From Clostridiales bacterium (GTDB lineage: Bacteria; Bacillota; Clostridia; Christensenellales; UBA1242), in assembly GCA_015055665.1 (NCBI GenBank), contig SVHX01000003.1:1-47037 (forward strand): a stretch of 47,037 bases of DNA, written 5' to 3'. Positions within the stretch are counted from its first letter, which is position 1; the number at the start of each line of letters is the position of its first letter. Positions 40,491-46,827 of the stretch are shown piece by piece. The notes below the pieces were generated by a model. It did no database searches, was not told where the DNA came from, and saw only the letters and a program-made list of their open reading frames with translations. A program made the translations under genes and the position numbers.

Positions 40491-41252
40491 ATGCAAAGAA
40501 TACTCAGTTCTGTTAGAAGAGCAATTGACGAATACAACCTAATCGAAGACGGCGACCGCATTGCAGTAGGCGTATCCGGAGGCAAAGACAGCCTAGTCCT
40601 ACTCAAGGCATTAGCCATGTATCGCAGATTTGCCCCACAGCACTTCGAGCTTATTGCTCTATCAATTGATATGCACGGTAATTCTACCGATTTTAGCCAA
40701 ATTTCAGAACTTTGCAAAGAACTAAATGTGGAATATCACATAGTCAATTCTGACATTTACCAGATAGTATTTGAAGAGCGAAAAGAATCCAATCCTTGCT
40801 CACTTTGTGCCAAGCTCCGCCGCGGCATGCTTAACACAAATGCAATAGCCTTCGGTTGCAACAAACTCGCACTAGGTCACACCGCAGATGATGTAATTCA
40901 CACCTTTATGCTTTCGCTATTATACGAAGGTAGACTAAGTTCATTTTTGCCCAAATTGTACATGGATCGAACAGGCATGACCGTTATTCGCCCACTTATA
41001 TTGACAGAAGAACGAGATATCAAAAGTGTTGCAAAATCACTCCCAGTAATGGCTAGTAGATGTCCGGTAGACAAACACACCAAGAGAGAGTATATGGCGG
41101 ATTTAATCAAGCACATTCAGCAAGAAATCCCCTTTGCCAAAGACAGAATATTCTCAGCAATTACCCACCCCGAAAGATACAACCTTTTCGACAAAGCATA
41201 CGAGAAAGACCCATCATGGAACAATAATAACAATACAAAAAAAGACCAATAA
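40491..41252 (+). CDS. ttcA: TtcA-like tRNA 2-thiolation enzyme
   Basis: This is an ATP-dependent tRNA thiolation enzyme of the TtcA branch of PP-loop ATPases. In characterised members it makes 2-thiocytidine at position 32 using a [4Fe-4S] cluster. The PP-loop SGGKDS is at residues 29-34. The cluster cysteines are the CSLC pair (C103, C106) and a late C191 in SRCPVD, and GHTADD follows at 129-134. All three cysteines expected of the family are present in 253 aa, a usual length. AAGGA lies 7 nt before the ATG. The gene is monocistronic, divergent from the giant gene and convergent with spoIIID. TilS is unlikely because the cysteine set and short length fit TtcA. The exact tRNA position modified is not provable from sequence. 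Confidence 0.88.
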   Translation: MQRILSSVRRAIDEYNLIEDGDRIAVGVSGGKDSLVLLKALAMYRRFAPQHFELIALSIDMHGNSTDFSQISELCKELNVEYHIVNSDIYQIVFEERKESNPCSLCAKLRRGMLNTNAIAFGCNKLALGHTADDVIHTFMLSLLYEGRLSSFLPKLYMDRTGMTVIRPLILTEERDIKSVAKSLPVMASRCPVDKHTKREYMADLIKHIQQEIPFAKDRIFSAITHPERYNLFDKAYEKDPSWNNNNNTKKDQ

Positions 41253-41265
41253 TTTGGTCTTTTTT
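41238..41265. terminator. bidirectional terminator between ttcA and spoIIID
   Basis: A perfect 12-bp stem (A6-GACCAA / TTGGTC-T6, loop TAAT) serves both convergent genes, having a T6 run on either strand. The ttcA stop codon TAA (41250-41252) is inside the loop. Confidence 0.8.
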
Positions 41266-41303
41266 CACATTGCACAGTACATCACAAATATTTACACAAT
41301 TAC

Positions 41304-41555
41304 TTAATTCATGGTAGTTCTCAATCTTAAATATTTCTGTTTTGTAGCCTCTCCACCTCTTAGATGACGCTCTTTAAAATTTTTTTCTAGAACTTTGCAC
41401 ACAGCATAATACAAGAATTTGTTACGCGTTCTCAATTTACGACTAATATAATTATGAACAGTACTCTTGCTTATATTATAATACTTTGCACACCCACGAA
41501 TTGTAGACTCATTATCAATAATATATATAGCATAAAGCTCTTCTCGACTCCTCAT
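41304..41555 (-). CDS. spoIIID: sporulation transcription factor SpoIIID
   Basis: This is a mother-cell DNA-binding regulator of sporulation that acts after sigma-E in the known family. The helix-turn-helix reads NISKSTVHNYISRKL. The basic C-terminal block HLRGGEATKQKY is almost identical to the SpoIIID signature of Bacillus. I use ATG at 41555, giving 83 aa. A purine-rich GGGGGAG precedes it closely, and the candidate sigma-E promoter would leave an in-frame GTG at 41573 only a few nt from the transcript start. It is transcribed alone between the acpP terminator and the shared terminator with ttcA. Identity is secure; only the start is uncertain. Confidence 0.93.
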   Translation of the reverse strand: MRSREELYAIYIIDNESTIRGCAKYYNISKSTVHNYISRKLRTRNKFLYYAVCKVLEKNFKERHLRGGEATKQKYLRLRTTMN

Positions 41556-41586
41556 ATCTCCCCCTATCTCCACTAGACTATAAGAG

Positions 41587-41615
41587 AAAATATGTCAAAG
41601 TATCCGAAAATATGA
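41587..41615 (-). promoter_or_regulatory. candidate sigma-E promoter of spoIIID
   Basis: On the minus strand TCATATT (41609-41615) fits the sigma-E -35 consensus KMATATT at every position. After 14 bp, CATATTTT (41587-41594) keeps the CATA of the -10 CATACAMT. In Bacillus spoIIID is sigma-E dependent, which agrees. Confidence 0.5.
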
Positions 41616-41625
41616 CAAATTAACA

Positions 41626-41651
41626 CAAAAAAGAGAGAGATTTCTCCCTCT
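41626..41651 (-). terminator. terminator of acpP
   Basis: On the minus strand, AGAGGGAGA pairs with TCTCTCTCT (one G.U pair, 2-nt loop) and is followed by a run of T. It lies about 90 nt past the acpP stop; the intervening DNA shows no gene. Confidence 0.65.
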
Positions 41652-41741
41652 ATTACACTTTTACTAAAATCACTTTATAAACATATATATGAATTAATAA
41701 AAAACTATTAAACTACAAGTATCATCAAAGATATATCTAAA

Positions 41742-41978
41742 TTATTTCTTATCAGACTTAGAATCAATCAACGCTACGATATCTCCAACTGTCTTAATCT
41801 TAAGGCTCTCCTCATCTGTTACCGTTACATTGAATTCATCCTCAAGAACCATAAGCATCTCTACAACATCTAGAGAATCTGCTCCAAGGTCTTCGATAAC
41901 ATTACTCTTGAGAGTGATAGTAGTAGCATCAATATTTAATTGCTCAGCCAACAATTTTTTAACTTTTTCAAATGACAT
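41742..41978 (-). CDS. acpP: acyl carrier protein
   Basis: This is a carrier of growing acyl chains on a 4'-phosphopantetheine arm in fatty acid synthesis. At 78 aa it has the usual length, an acidic four-helix composition and the attachment motif DLGADSLD with Ser35. AGGAG lies 9 nt before the ATG. No fab gene is nearby. It starts 71 nt after the spoIIQ-like gene with no terminator visible between them, so it may be read in part from the sporulation unit. A dedicated or secondary ACP cannot be excluded. Confidence 0.93.
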   Translation of the reverse strand: MSFEKVKKLLAEQLNIDATTITLKSNVIEDLGADSLDVVEMLMVLEDEFNVTVTDEESLKIKTVGDIVALIDSKSDKK

Positions 41979-42049
41979 AATTAATTACTCCTAAAATTTA
42001 CTATGCCTTTATTTTATCAAGTTAAATCAAAAGTGTAAAGCAAATCAAA

Positions 42050-42628
42050 CTACTTTGTTCCAATATTCAAATATGATGCTGGATCAATTTTTTTGCCATT
42101 GTCTTCAAGAGAGAAATGCAAATGCGCACCGGCTTCGATCTCACTAGAAGCAGCATCAGAAATAGTTCCTAGCTCTTGACCACGATTAACAGTATCCCCC
42201 TCCTTAACAAGAACATCCTCGTCAAGTGATCCATACTTGCTTACCAAACCATTATCATGTTCAACAACAACCACCGAGCCTTCAAGTATATTAGTATAGA
42301 CATCTAACACCTTGCCATCAAGTATTGAGTAAACTTTACTTCCAGAAGCCGCTTGAAGATCAAGGCCGTCATGAACCTCCCATTGCTTAAGAGTAGCATT
42401 GTATAGTAGCGCATCCATAGAGTAATCCTTATATACGGTTGCGTTAAGAACTGGTAGATAAGGCGACACGTTAACACTAACATCTTCTATAGGCTCCTCA
42501 TCACTACTATTAACCCCTACAATAATCAAAGTAAGTACAACACCCAATAACAATACCCCTAACACAAAGTAGTATGAATATTTCTTTAATACTTCTTTCA
42601 TCTTTTGTCCAAAACTCTCCTTTTCCAT
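42050..42628 (-). CDS. spoIIQ: SpoIIQ-like membrane LytM (M23) protein
   Basis: This is a single-pass membrane protein with an extracytoplasmic M23/LytM domain. I chose ATG at 42628 (192 aa) because GGAGG lies 5 nt before it; an upstream in-frame start lacks this. Residues 1-18 are charged and cytoplasmic, about 20-40 form the membrane segment, and the M23 fold follows from about 60. Zinc ligands appear complete: H86-x-G-x-D90 and the GAHLHF motif with H169/H171. In Clostridia such as C. difficile, spoIIQ has intact ligands and lies next to spoIIID, as nearly here. SpoIIQ bridges to SpoIIIAH across the two engulfment membranes. The alternative is a generic cell-wall endopeptidase. Confidence 0.8.
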   Translation of the reverse strand: MEKESFGQKMKEVLKKYSYYFVLGVLLLGVVLTLIIVGVNSSDEEPIEDVSVNVSPYLPVLNATVYKDYSMDALLYNATLKQWEVHDGLDLQAASGSKVYSILDGKVLDVYTNILEGSVVVVEHDNGLVSKYGSLDEDVLVKEGDTVNRGQELGTISDAASSEIEAGAHLHFSLEDNGKKIDPASYLNIGTK

Positions 42629-42687
42629 ATTAACCTCCGTTTTTGAGTTTTTAATATCATTGACAACAACTCTTAACACTATACATA

Positions 42688-43044
42688 TCAGAACGAACTT
42701 TTTATTAACGGGCTTCCAATAATCATATTATCATCCGACTTACACACCTGAACATTAATTCTCAATCCATCCACGACAATATAATTTTTTATTTTATTAG
42801 AATACCCTTCAACTATAATCTTATCATCAATTTCAAATTGTCTAACAACAACTAGATCCAATATATCCAACACGTCTTCCAGGTCACTTGTCACACTTAC
42901 AATCTCAACAACTTCAGAGCTATCCAACACATCATAGTCTACATCATTTACAATTAATAGATTTTCTAAACAATATGTATTAGAAGATAATACAAAAATA
43001 CTTCCAACAAACACAATCAAGAAACACGCAAAACATCTAACCAC
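42688..43044 (-). CDS. short secreted protein, possibly YwmB-like
   Basis: A 118-aa protein starting at GTG, with GAGG 8 nt upstream. The N-terminus (VRCFACFLIVFVGSIFVLSS) is a signal peptide or membrane anchor; the rest is acidic and extracytoplasmic. The last 45 residues (EGYSNKIKN, RINVQVC, IIGSPLIKSSF) recall the C-terminal end of YwmB-family proteins, which in Firmicutes lie near murA and spoIID. It is about half the family's usual length, so a reduced form is possible. It precedes the spoIIQ-like gene by 59 nt with no terminator, suggesting one sporulation unit. The family link is from memory of motifs and weak; the gene itself is likely real. Confidence 0.7.
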   Translation of the reverse strand: MVRCFACFLIVFVGSIFVLSSNTYCLENLLIVNDVDYDVLDSSEVVEIVSVTSDLEDVLDILDLVVVRQFEIDDKIIVEGYSNKIKNYIVVDGLRINVQVCKSDDNMIIGSPLIKSSF

Positions 43045-43079
43045 AACGAGTCCCTCTCCCCTATTTTAATCTCATACAA

Positions 43080-43109
43080 ATTATATCCAACTCGAAAGAA
43101 AAACAAAAC
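43080..43109 (-). promoter_or_regulatory. candidate sigma-F promoter of the ywmB-like/spoIIQ unit
   Basis: On the minus strand GGATATAAT (43080-43088) fits the sigma-F -10 pattern GGnnAnAnT completely. A weak GTTTT (43105-43109) sits 16 bp upstream at the -35 place (GYATA). Bacillus spoIIQ is sigma-F dependent. The same bases contain TATAAT, so a sigma-A promoter with a poor -35 is the alternative. Confidence 0.4.
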
Positions 43110-43201
43110 ACCACAATATACAATTTATTATTTTTGCATAAAATAAAATAATTGAAGCACACACACATTGATACAGACACTATACGGGAGTTTGTGTCAT
43201 T

Positions 43202-43252
43202 ATGTATTACATTATTGTAAAATTATCTATTAGTTGGTGTCATTATATATGA
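43202..43252 (+). other. possible leader ORF coupled to the deacetylase-like gene
   Basis: A 16-codon ORF (MYYIIVKLSISWCHYI) has GGGAG 11 nt upstream. Its TGA overlaps the ATG at 43249 as ATGA, while that ATG has no ribosome binding site of its own. The 10-mer GTGTCATTAT is repeated at 43194-43203 and 43237-43246. Termination-reinitiation is plausible but unproven. Confidence 0.3.
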
Positions 43253-44292
43253 TTTTATCGTGCAAAATTTTATCTTATTTTTTATCGTGTTTTTTATCAA
43301 TTTTTATGTGTTTTAATAATGTGTATGTTTTGACATATCAAAATCAAAACAACTTTTCGATTGATATTTTATCATTTCAAACACTCATATCATTTCCGGA
43401 CAAAGTAATTGATAGACAACAATTTGAAGACAAAATAACACCATCAGAATTTTTAAAAATATTAACTCACCTACACAACAATAATTATATCTTGGTTAAG
43501 ATTTCTGATATACTAGACACCAGCACCAATACAATAAAATTTAATCCACCAATCCCATTAGAAAAAACTCCGATCATATTAACCTTTGACAACGTGTCAT
43601 ACACAAGCAACCTCACCAACAGTGGCAGCATAGACAAAATAATTGTTGACCGAAATAACAATCTTGCAACATACTCATCAAAGAAAAGCATACAAGATCG
43701 CATATCTTACGACAACGAGTTTATTCCAATACTTGAAGACTTCATATTTAATCATCCAGACTTTAGTTACAATTCAGCAAGAGGTATTATTTTTTGCACA
43801 GGCAAAGACGGACTATTAGGATACAATACTAATCACAATAACGCCTCTGCATCTCATAACACCAAACGTGTATGCGAAGTTGTATCACTATTAAAATCCA
43901 AAGGTTGGGAATTCGGATGCAATGGTTATACATACACCCCGCAACACACTTTATCTAATATTGAATTAATCAAAGACCTGAATCTCTGGAACAAAGAAAT
44001 CAAACCAATCGTCGGCAACACTAACCTATTTGCATTGCCACACACAGACACTTCTACACCAGACACAGAGCTTAGCAACTTGCTTACCAGCAACAGCTTC
44101 AACATACATTTCACAAACAAACCAGCAACACACAATATCACAGTAAATAACAACCACATTGTATGCTCTCGCAAGATTATTAGCGGACACACTCTTCGAA
44201 CATCTCCTGAATCTTTTTCACATTTATTCAATGCCGAAGATGTTTATGACGAAATTGCACGCAACACACCATTTAACCAATTGCCAATTTAG
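43249..44292 (+). CDS. degenerate NodB-type polysaccharide deacetylase homologue
   Basis: A 347-aa secreted protein starting with a hydrophobic signal or anchor (MILSCKILSYFLSCFLSIF). The body matches a Clostridia family of polysaccharide deacetylases by memory of its landmarks: PIILTFDN (FDN at 113-115), then an inserted region with PILEDFIFNHPDFSYNSARG, LLGYNTN, LKSKGWEFGCNGYTY and EIKPIVGNTNLF. The catalytic positions have changed. The usual TFDD is TFDN, and the metal-binding SHSxGH is CNGYTY (224-229). A pseudoenzyme is likely. I prefer the ATG at 43249, coupled to a leader ORF; TTG at 43234 is the longer alternative. It is convergent with the flippase-like gene and sits within the sporulation cluster. 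Confidence 0.75.
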   Translation: MILSCKILSYFLSCFLSIFMCFNNVYVLTYQNQNNFSIDILSFQTLISFPDKVIDRQQFEDKITPSEFLKILTHLHNNNYILVKISDILDTSTNTIKFNPPIPLEKTPIILTFDNVSYTSNLTNSGSIDKIIVDRNNNLATYSSKKSIQDRISYDNEFIPILEDFIFNHPDFSYNSARGIIFCTGKDGLLGYNTNHNNASASHNTKRVCEVVSLLKSKGWEFGCNGYTYTPQHTLSNIELIKDLNLWNKEIKPIVGNTNLFALPHTDTSTPDTELSNLLTSNSFNIHFTNKPATHNITVNNNHIVCSRKIISGHTLRTSPESFSHLFNAEDVYDEIARNTPFNQLPI

Positions 44293-44335
44293 AACATATA
44301 TCACAATCAAATATTAAGCATCATTTAACCTACAA

Positions 44336-44378
44336 AAAAAGTGACGATATGCATCAAACCTGCACACCGTCACTTTTT
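44336..44378. terminator. bidirectional terminator between two convergent genes
   Basis: The stem AAAAAGTGACG/CGTCACTTTTT encloses an inner TGCA/TGCA pair. T or A runs on both sides let it serve both strands. The loop contains the last codons and the stop (44354) of the minus-strand membrane protein. Confidence 0.7.
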
Positions 44379-45472
44379 ATTTTATTTTTCCTGCTTGATA
44401 ACAGCAATGTCATAATATACACTACACCAATTGCACAATAGTCAATTATTCGTATAGTCAACAACCCCCAGACCCAATATCCCAATGGGAACACCTTCGC
44501 TAGAGTTATTCCAAACAATAATTCATAAACACCTATACCCTTAGGCATTGGCAATATATTAATAATCAGATCCATTACAACAACGCTTAATGCTGTTTGC
44601 AATAAGACTTCTACCCCACCAATACCCAACATGCACACAACTATATATACAATTAATATTTTCAACAATTCTTCAATAACTGCCGACACAATACGTAAGA
44701 TAATTGTTAATTTATTGGCTTTAAATAGCGAATTATACGTTGATATTTTTTGCACCAAAGCATTATACACATTATCCACGTTTTTAACAAGCTTTAATCT
44801 ATATAACATTTTTGAGAATTTTCCAACCAGCCCAATATACCATGTCTTATTGAAATTAAAACTAAGTATAAAGATTAGTAATACCAAACTAGTTAATAAT
44901 ACTGCTCCAGCAACTATCAATAACCAAGCCGGAAGAAATTCAAATATAAATATAAAGGACAATATAAATACCACAAAGGATACAATTATCTTAGCAATTT
45001 TTTCACATAATTCTTTAGAATAAACTGATTCAACAATAACCTTATTGTCTACACCTCTTGAATTTAACCACCCAAAGTATGCCGGCTTTGAATTTGCACC
45101 ATAAATAGACACGTTTTTTTCAAACTCATATCTTATATTAGCAATTAACACAGATAGATATTTTCGTTTTTTCGTCCTGTTATATATATGCAAATAATCG
45201 CTAAACGAACTCACAACTAATATTATCATCCACAGTGCAACAATCAACCATACGTACTTATAATTAATTGCTTCAACAATCTCCTTAATCGGAGCTATAC
45301 CATTTATATTTGATTCCACAATAACGGTCAACACCACAACACAAATGCACACCAGCAGAATCGAAATTATAAACATAATATTAGTTTTAGTTCGTAACAA
45401 ACCTGATTTTTTAGTCAGCGAATCAACTAATATATTTTCTCCGCGGACAATTTCGTCTTTACTATTTTTCAT
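44354..45472 (-). CDS. LPG synthase TM / flippase-like membrane protein
   Basis: A 372-aa integral membrane protein with about eight membrane segments, a basic cytoplasmic loop (YNRTKKRKYL) and the family motif LPMPKGIGVYELLFG near the C-terminus. That fits the 'lysylphosphatidylglycerol synthase transmembrane' family (UPF0104), whose members include lipid flippase domains. There is no soluble synthetase domain, so aminoacyl-lipid synthesis is not expected. I chose ATG at 45472 because AAGGG lies 5 nt before it; the upstream start at 45517 has none. It is divergent from yabP and convergent with the deacetylase-like gene. Substrate is unknown. Confidence 0.82.
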   Translation of the reverse strand: MKNSKDEIVRGENILVDSLTKKSGLLRTKTNIMFIISILLVCICVVVLTVIVESNINGIAPIKEIVEAINYKYVWLIVALWMIILVVSSFSDYLHIYNRTKKRKYLSVLIANIRYEFEKNVSIYGANSKPAYFGWLNSRGVDNKVIVESVYSKELCEKIAKIIVSFVVFILSFIFIFEFLPAWLLIVAGAVLLTSLVLLIFILSFNFNKTWYIGLVGKFSKMLYRLKLVKNVDNVYNALVQKISTYNSLFKANKLTIILRIVSAVIEELLKILIVYIVVCMLGIGGVEVLLQTALSVVVMDLIINILPMPKGIGVYELLFGITLAKVFPLGYWVWGLLTIRIIDYCAIGVVYIMTLLLSSRKNKIKSDGVQV

Positions 45473-45627
45473 CTCAGCCCTTTTGAAAATATTTATTAAA
45501 CATTTATAATTGTACACTACTTTTGCATTATTTTCAATATTTTTTTATATCTTTCATCTTTTTAACAATATTTTCATATATATTTTTATACATAATCAAT
45601 ATTTTCAATGAACACCAAGGAGTTTAT

Positions 45628-45906
45628 ATGGAAAAAATCAATAATAATATAGACAAAAAGCAAACTAACGAAACCCTATCCTTAGACAACAGATCAATAC
45701 TTAAACTTACTGGCATTGCCGAAATTATAAGCTCTAGCGATACACAAATTTCATTAAAAACCGGCAGCTCAGGTGCCATAATAACGGGACAAGATATTCG
45801 TATCACCAAATTAGATATAAGTAACGGAACACTCGAAGCCGAAGGTACTTTTGATAGTATCAAATACGGCAAAAGTGGCAATATTTTTAAGAGGTTATTT
45901 AAGTGA
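45628..45906 (+). CDS. yabP: sporulation protein YabP
   Basis: A 92-aa spore-development protein of the YabP/YqfC family, needed for cortex formation in Bacillus. Landmarks are LTGIAEI, the beta-rich middle with ITGQDIRITKLDISNGTLEAEG, and the terminal IFKRLFK, which parallels FFSKLFK in Bacillus YabP. The ATG at 45628 follows AAGGAG by 6 nt; a longer in-frame ORF from 45523 is untranslated leader. It is first of three overlapping genes. Bacillus yabP is sigma-E controlled. In the 155-bp upstream gap I see no convincing sigma-E boxes, only a weak sigma-A-like pair (TTGCAT, 17 bp, TATATC). Confidence 0.9.
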   Translation: MEKINNNIDKKQTNETLSLDNRSILKLTGIAEIISSSDTQISLKTGSSGAIITGQDIRITKLDISNGTLEAEGTFDSIKYGKSGNIFKRLFK

Positions 45907-46268
45907 AAATTTCTTATGTTTTGCAATTAAAGGACTTTTTTATATTATTTGCCTCAGGAGTCACAATTGGAATATCATACGGATTATTAAACTTAATCCC
46001 CTATTTAAAGAATTCAAAAATATACCAGATAATCGCCGACCTAATAATTTCCGTTGGATCAACGCTTGTATTTTTGTTGTTAATTAACGTAATTAATATG
46101 GGAGAATTTCGCATATTTCTGTTAGTAGGTTATATATTGGGTTTTGTATTAGAACGAATAACATTAGGAAAATTGTTTGCCAAAGGATTCCAAAAGGTGT
46201 ATAATTGGATAGTCAATAAGACAAAAAAGTTTGCAATTAGCAGACTCGGAAGGATAGTACTGAAATAA
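45903..46268 (+). CDS. yabQ: spore cortex protein YabQ
   Basis: A 121-aa membrane protein with three hydrophobic segments (FFILFASGVTIGISYGLL; IIADLIISVGSTLVFLLL; FRIFLLVGYILGFVLER) and a basic tail. Size, topology and position between yabP and divIC fit YabQ, a mother-cell membrane protein required for the cortex in Bacillus. It starts at GTG, overlapping the yabP stop as GTGA, with AGAGG 8 nt upstream, so translation is coupled. Sequence motifs alone are weak; synteny carries much of the call. Confidence 0.85.
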   Translation: MKISYVLQLKDFFILFASGVTIGISYGLLNLIPYLKNSKIYQIIADLIISVGSTLVFLLLINVINMGEFRIFLLVGYILGFVLERITLGKLFAKGFQKVYNWIVNKTKKFAISRLGRIVLK

Positions 46269-46552
46269 TGGAAAAGAAAGCAAAAGCTATAAAAATCACT
46301 ACCGTTTTGACTTGCATTGTGATATTTGTTTGTACAGTTGTTCTTGTTTTTCAATTTATAAAAATTGGTAATCTTAGGGACAAAACAGAGAGTTTGCAAG
46401 CTCACAAAACCGAATTGATTGAACAAATTAATAATTACGATCAAGCTAACGCTTATTATAATAACAACCGACAAGAATATCTCGAGAACTATGCTCGAGA
46501 AGTCCTTGGCTGGGGACTAGATGGCGATACTTGGTACACTATTGCCCAATAA
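46268..46552 (+). CDS. divIC: septum formation initiator DivIC/FtsB-type
   Basis: A 94-aa bitopic division protein with a short basic cytoplasmic end, membrane segment at about 9-31, a coiled coil from about 32 to 60 (LRDKTESLQAHKTELIEQI), then YLENYAREVLGWGLDGDTWY, the typical end of the FtsB/DivIC family. It partners FtsL and DivIB at the septum. The start overlaps the yabQ stop as TAATG. The order yabP-yabQ-divIC is conserved in Firmicutes. The genes that often follow (S1-domain protein, spoIIE, tilS) are absent; a tRNA gene comes next. Confidence 0.9.
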   Translation: MEKKAKAIKITTVLTCIVIFVCTVVLVFQFIKIGNLRDKTESLQAHKTELIEQINNYDQANAYYNNNRQEYLENYAREVLGWGLDGDTWYTIAQ

Positions 46553-46558
46553 AACAAC

Positions 46559-46646
46559 TGTTTCAACAAAAATAATATAATATTTTTTCAAAAAACAATT
46601 GACTTTATGCGTAATTATATGTTATACTAACTTCGTTGTTGAAACA
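46559..46646. repeat. 11-bp inverted repeat framing the tRNA promoter
   Basis: TGTTTCAACAA (46559-46569) and its exact complement TTGTTGAAACA (46636-46646) flank the tRNA promoter at 66 nt spacing. The right arm falls in the tRNA 5' leader. It could be a regulator site pair or a remnant of insertion ends. Confidence 0.55.
46599..46628 (+). promoter_or_regulatory. promoter of the initiator tRNA
   Basis: TTGACT (46599-46604) and TATACT (46623-46628) are 18 bp apart. The transcript would start near 46635, about 20 nt before the mature tRNA. Confidence 0.7.
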
Positions 46647-46654
46647 TTTTATAT

Positions 46655-46732
46655 CGCGGGGAGGAGCAGTTCGGTCGCTCGTCGGGCTCATAACCCGAAG
46701 GTCGTGTGGTTCAAATCCCACCCCCGCTACCA
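46655..46732 (+). tRNA. initiator-type tRNA-Met (anticodon CAT)
   Basis: The cloverleaf is readable: acceptor CGCGGGG/CCCCGCT, D-stem GAGC/GCTC, anticodon arm TCGGG-CTCATAA-CCCGA with the three G:C pairs typical of initiators, T-loop TTCAAAT, and encoded ACCA. The first acceptor pair is C1xU72, unpaired as in initiators, where A72 is usual. The T-stem is odd: GTGTGG faces CCCAC, leaving one bulged T, so the gene is 78 nt rather than 77. It has its own promoter and terminator. Confidence 0.88.
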
Positions 46733-46737
46733 CTTCT

Positions 46738-46761
46738 AAAGACGCATCTCGCGTCTTTTTT
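46738..46761 (+). terminator. terminator of the tRNA
   Basis: AAAGACGC/GCGTCTTT with a 5-nt loop is followed by T residues, six nt after the CCA end. The identical hairpin recurs 188 bp on, at 46926-46949, behind the tRNA 3'-end copy. Confidence 0.85.
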
Positions 46762-46772
46762 CTCGCTTTATT

Positions 46773-46827
46773 GTGGGATTTGTTGCAAATTCCATTTGCT
46801 AGAGATTTCATCTCTAAACCACACGAC
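46773..46827 (-). repeat. split inverted copy of the tRNA T-arm
   Basis: GTGGGATTTG (46773-46782) and AACCACACGAC (46817-46827) are exact reverse complements of adjacent tRNA segments 46712-46721 and 46701-46711. In the tRNA these abut between T55 and C56. Here 34 nt containing two perfect small hairpins separate them. The next bases (TTCGG) continue the match into the anticodon stem with one base missing. The T-stem bulge is kept in this copy. Confidence 0.85.

Noticed and set aside
42629..42679. Longer start for the spoIIQ-like gene
   Set aside because: GGAGG sits right before ATG 42628, and the extra residues do not resemble a SpoIIQ N-terminus.
45523..45627. N-terminal extension of yabP starting at 45523
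   Set aside because: The stretch is AT-rich non-coding leader; the strong AAGGAG lies just before ATG 45628, which gives the usual YabP length.
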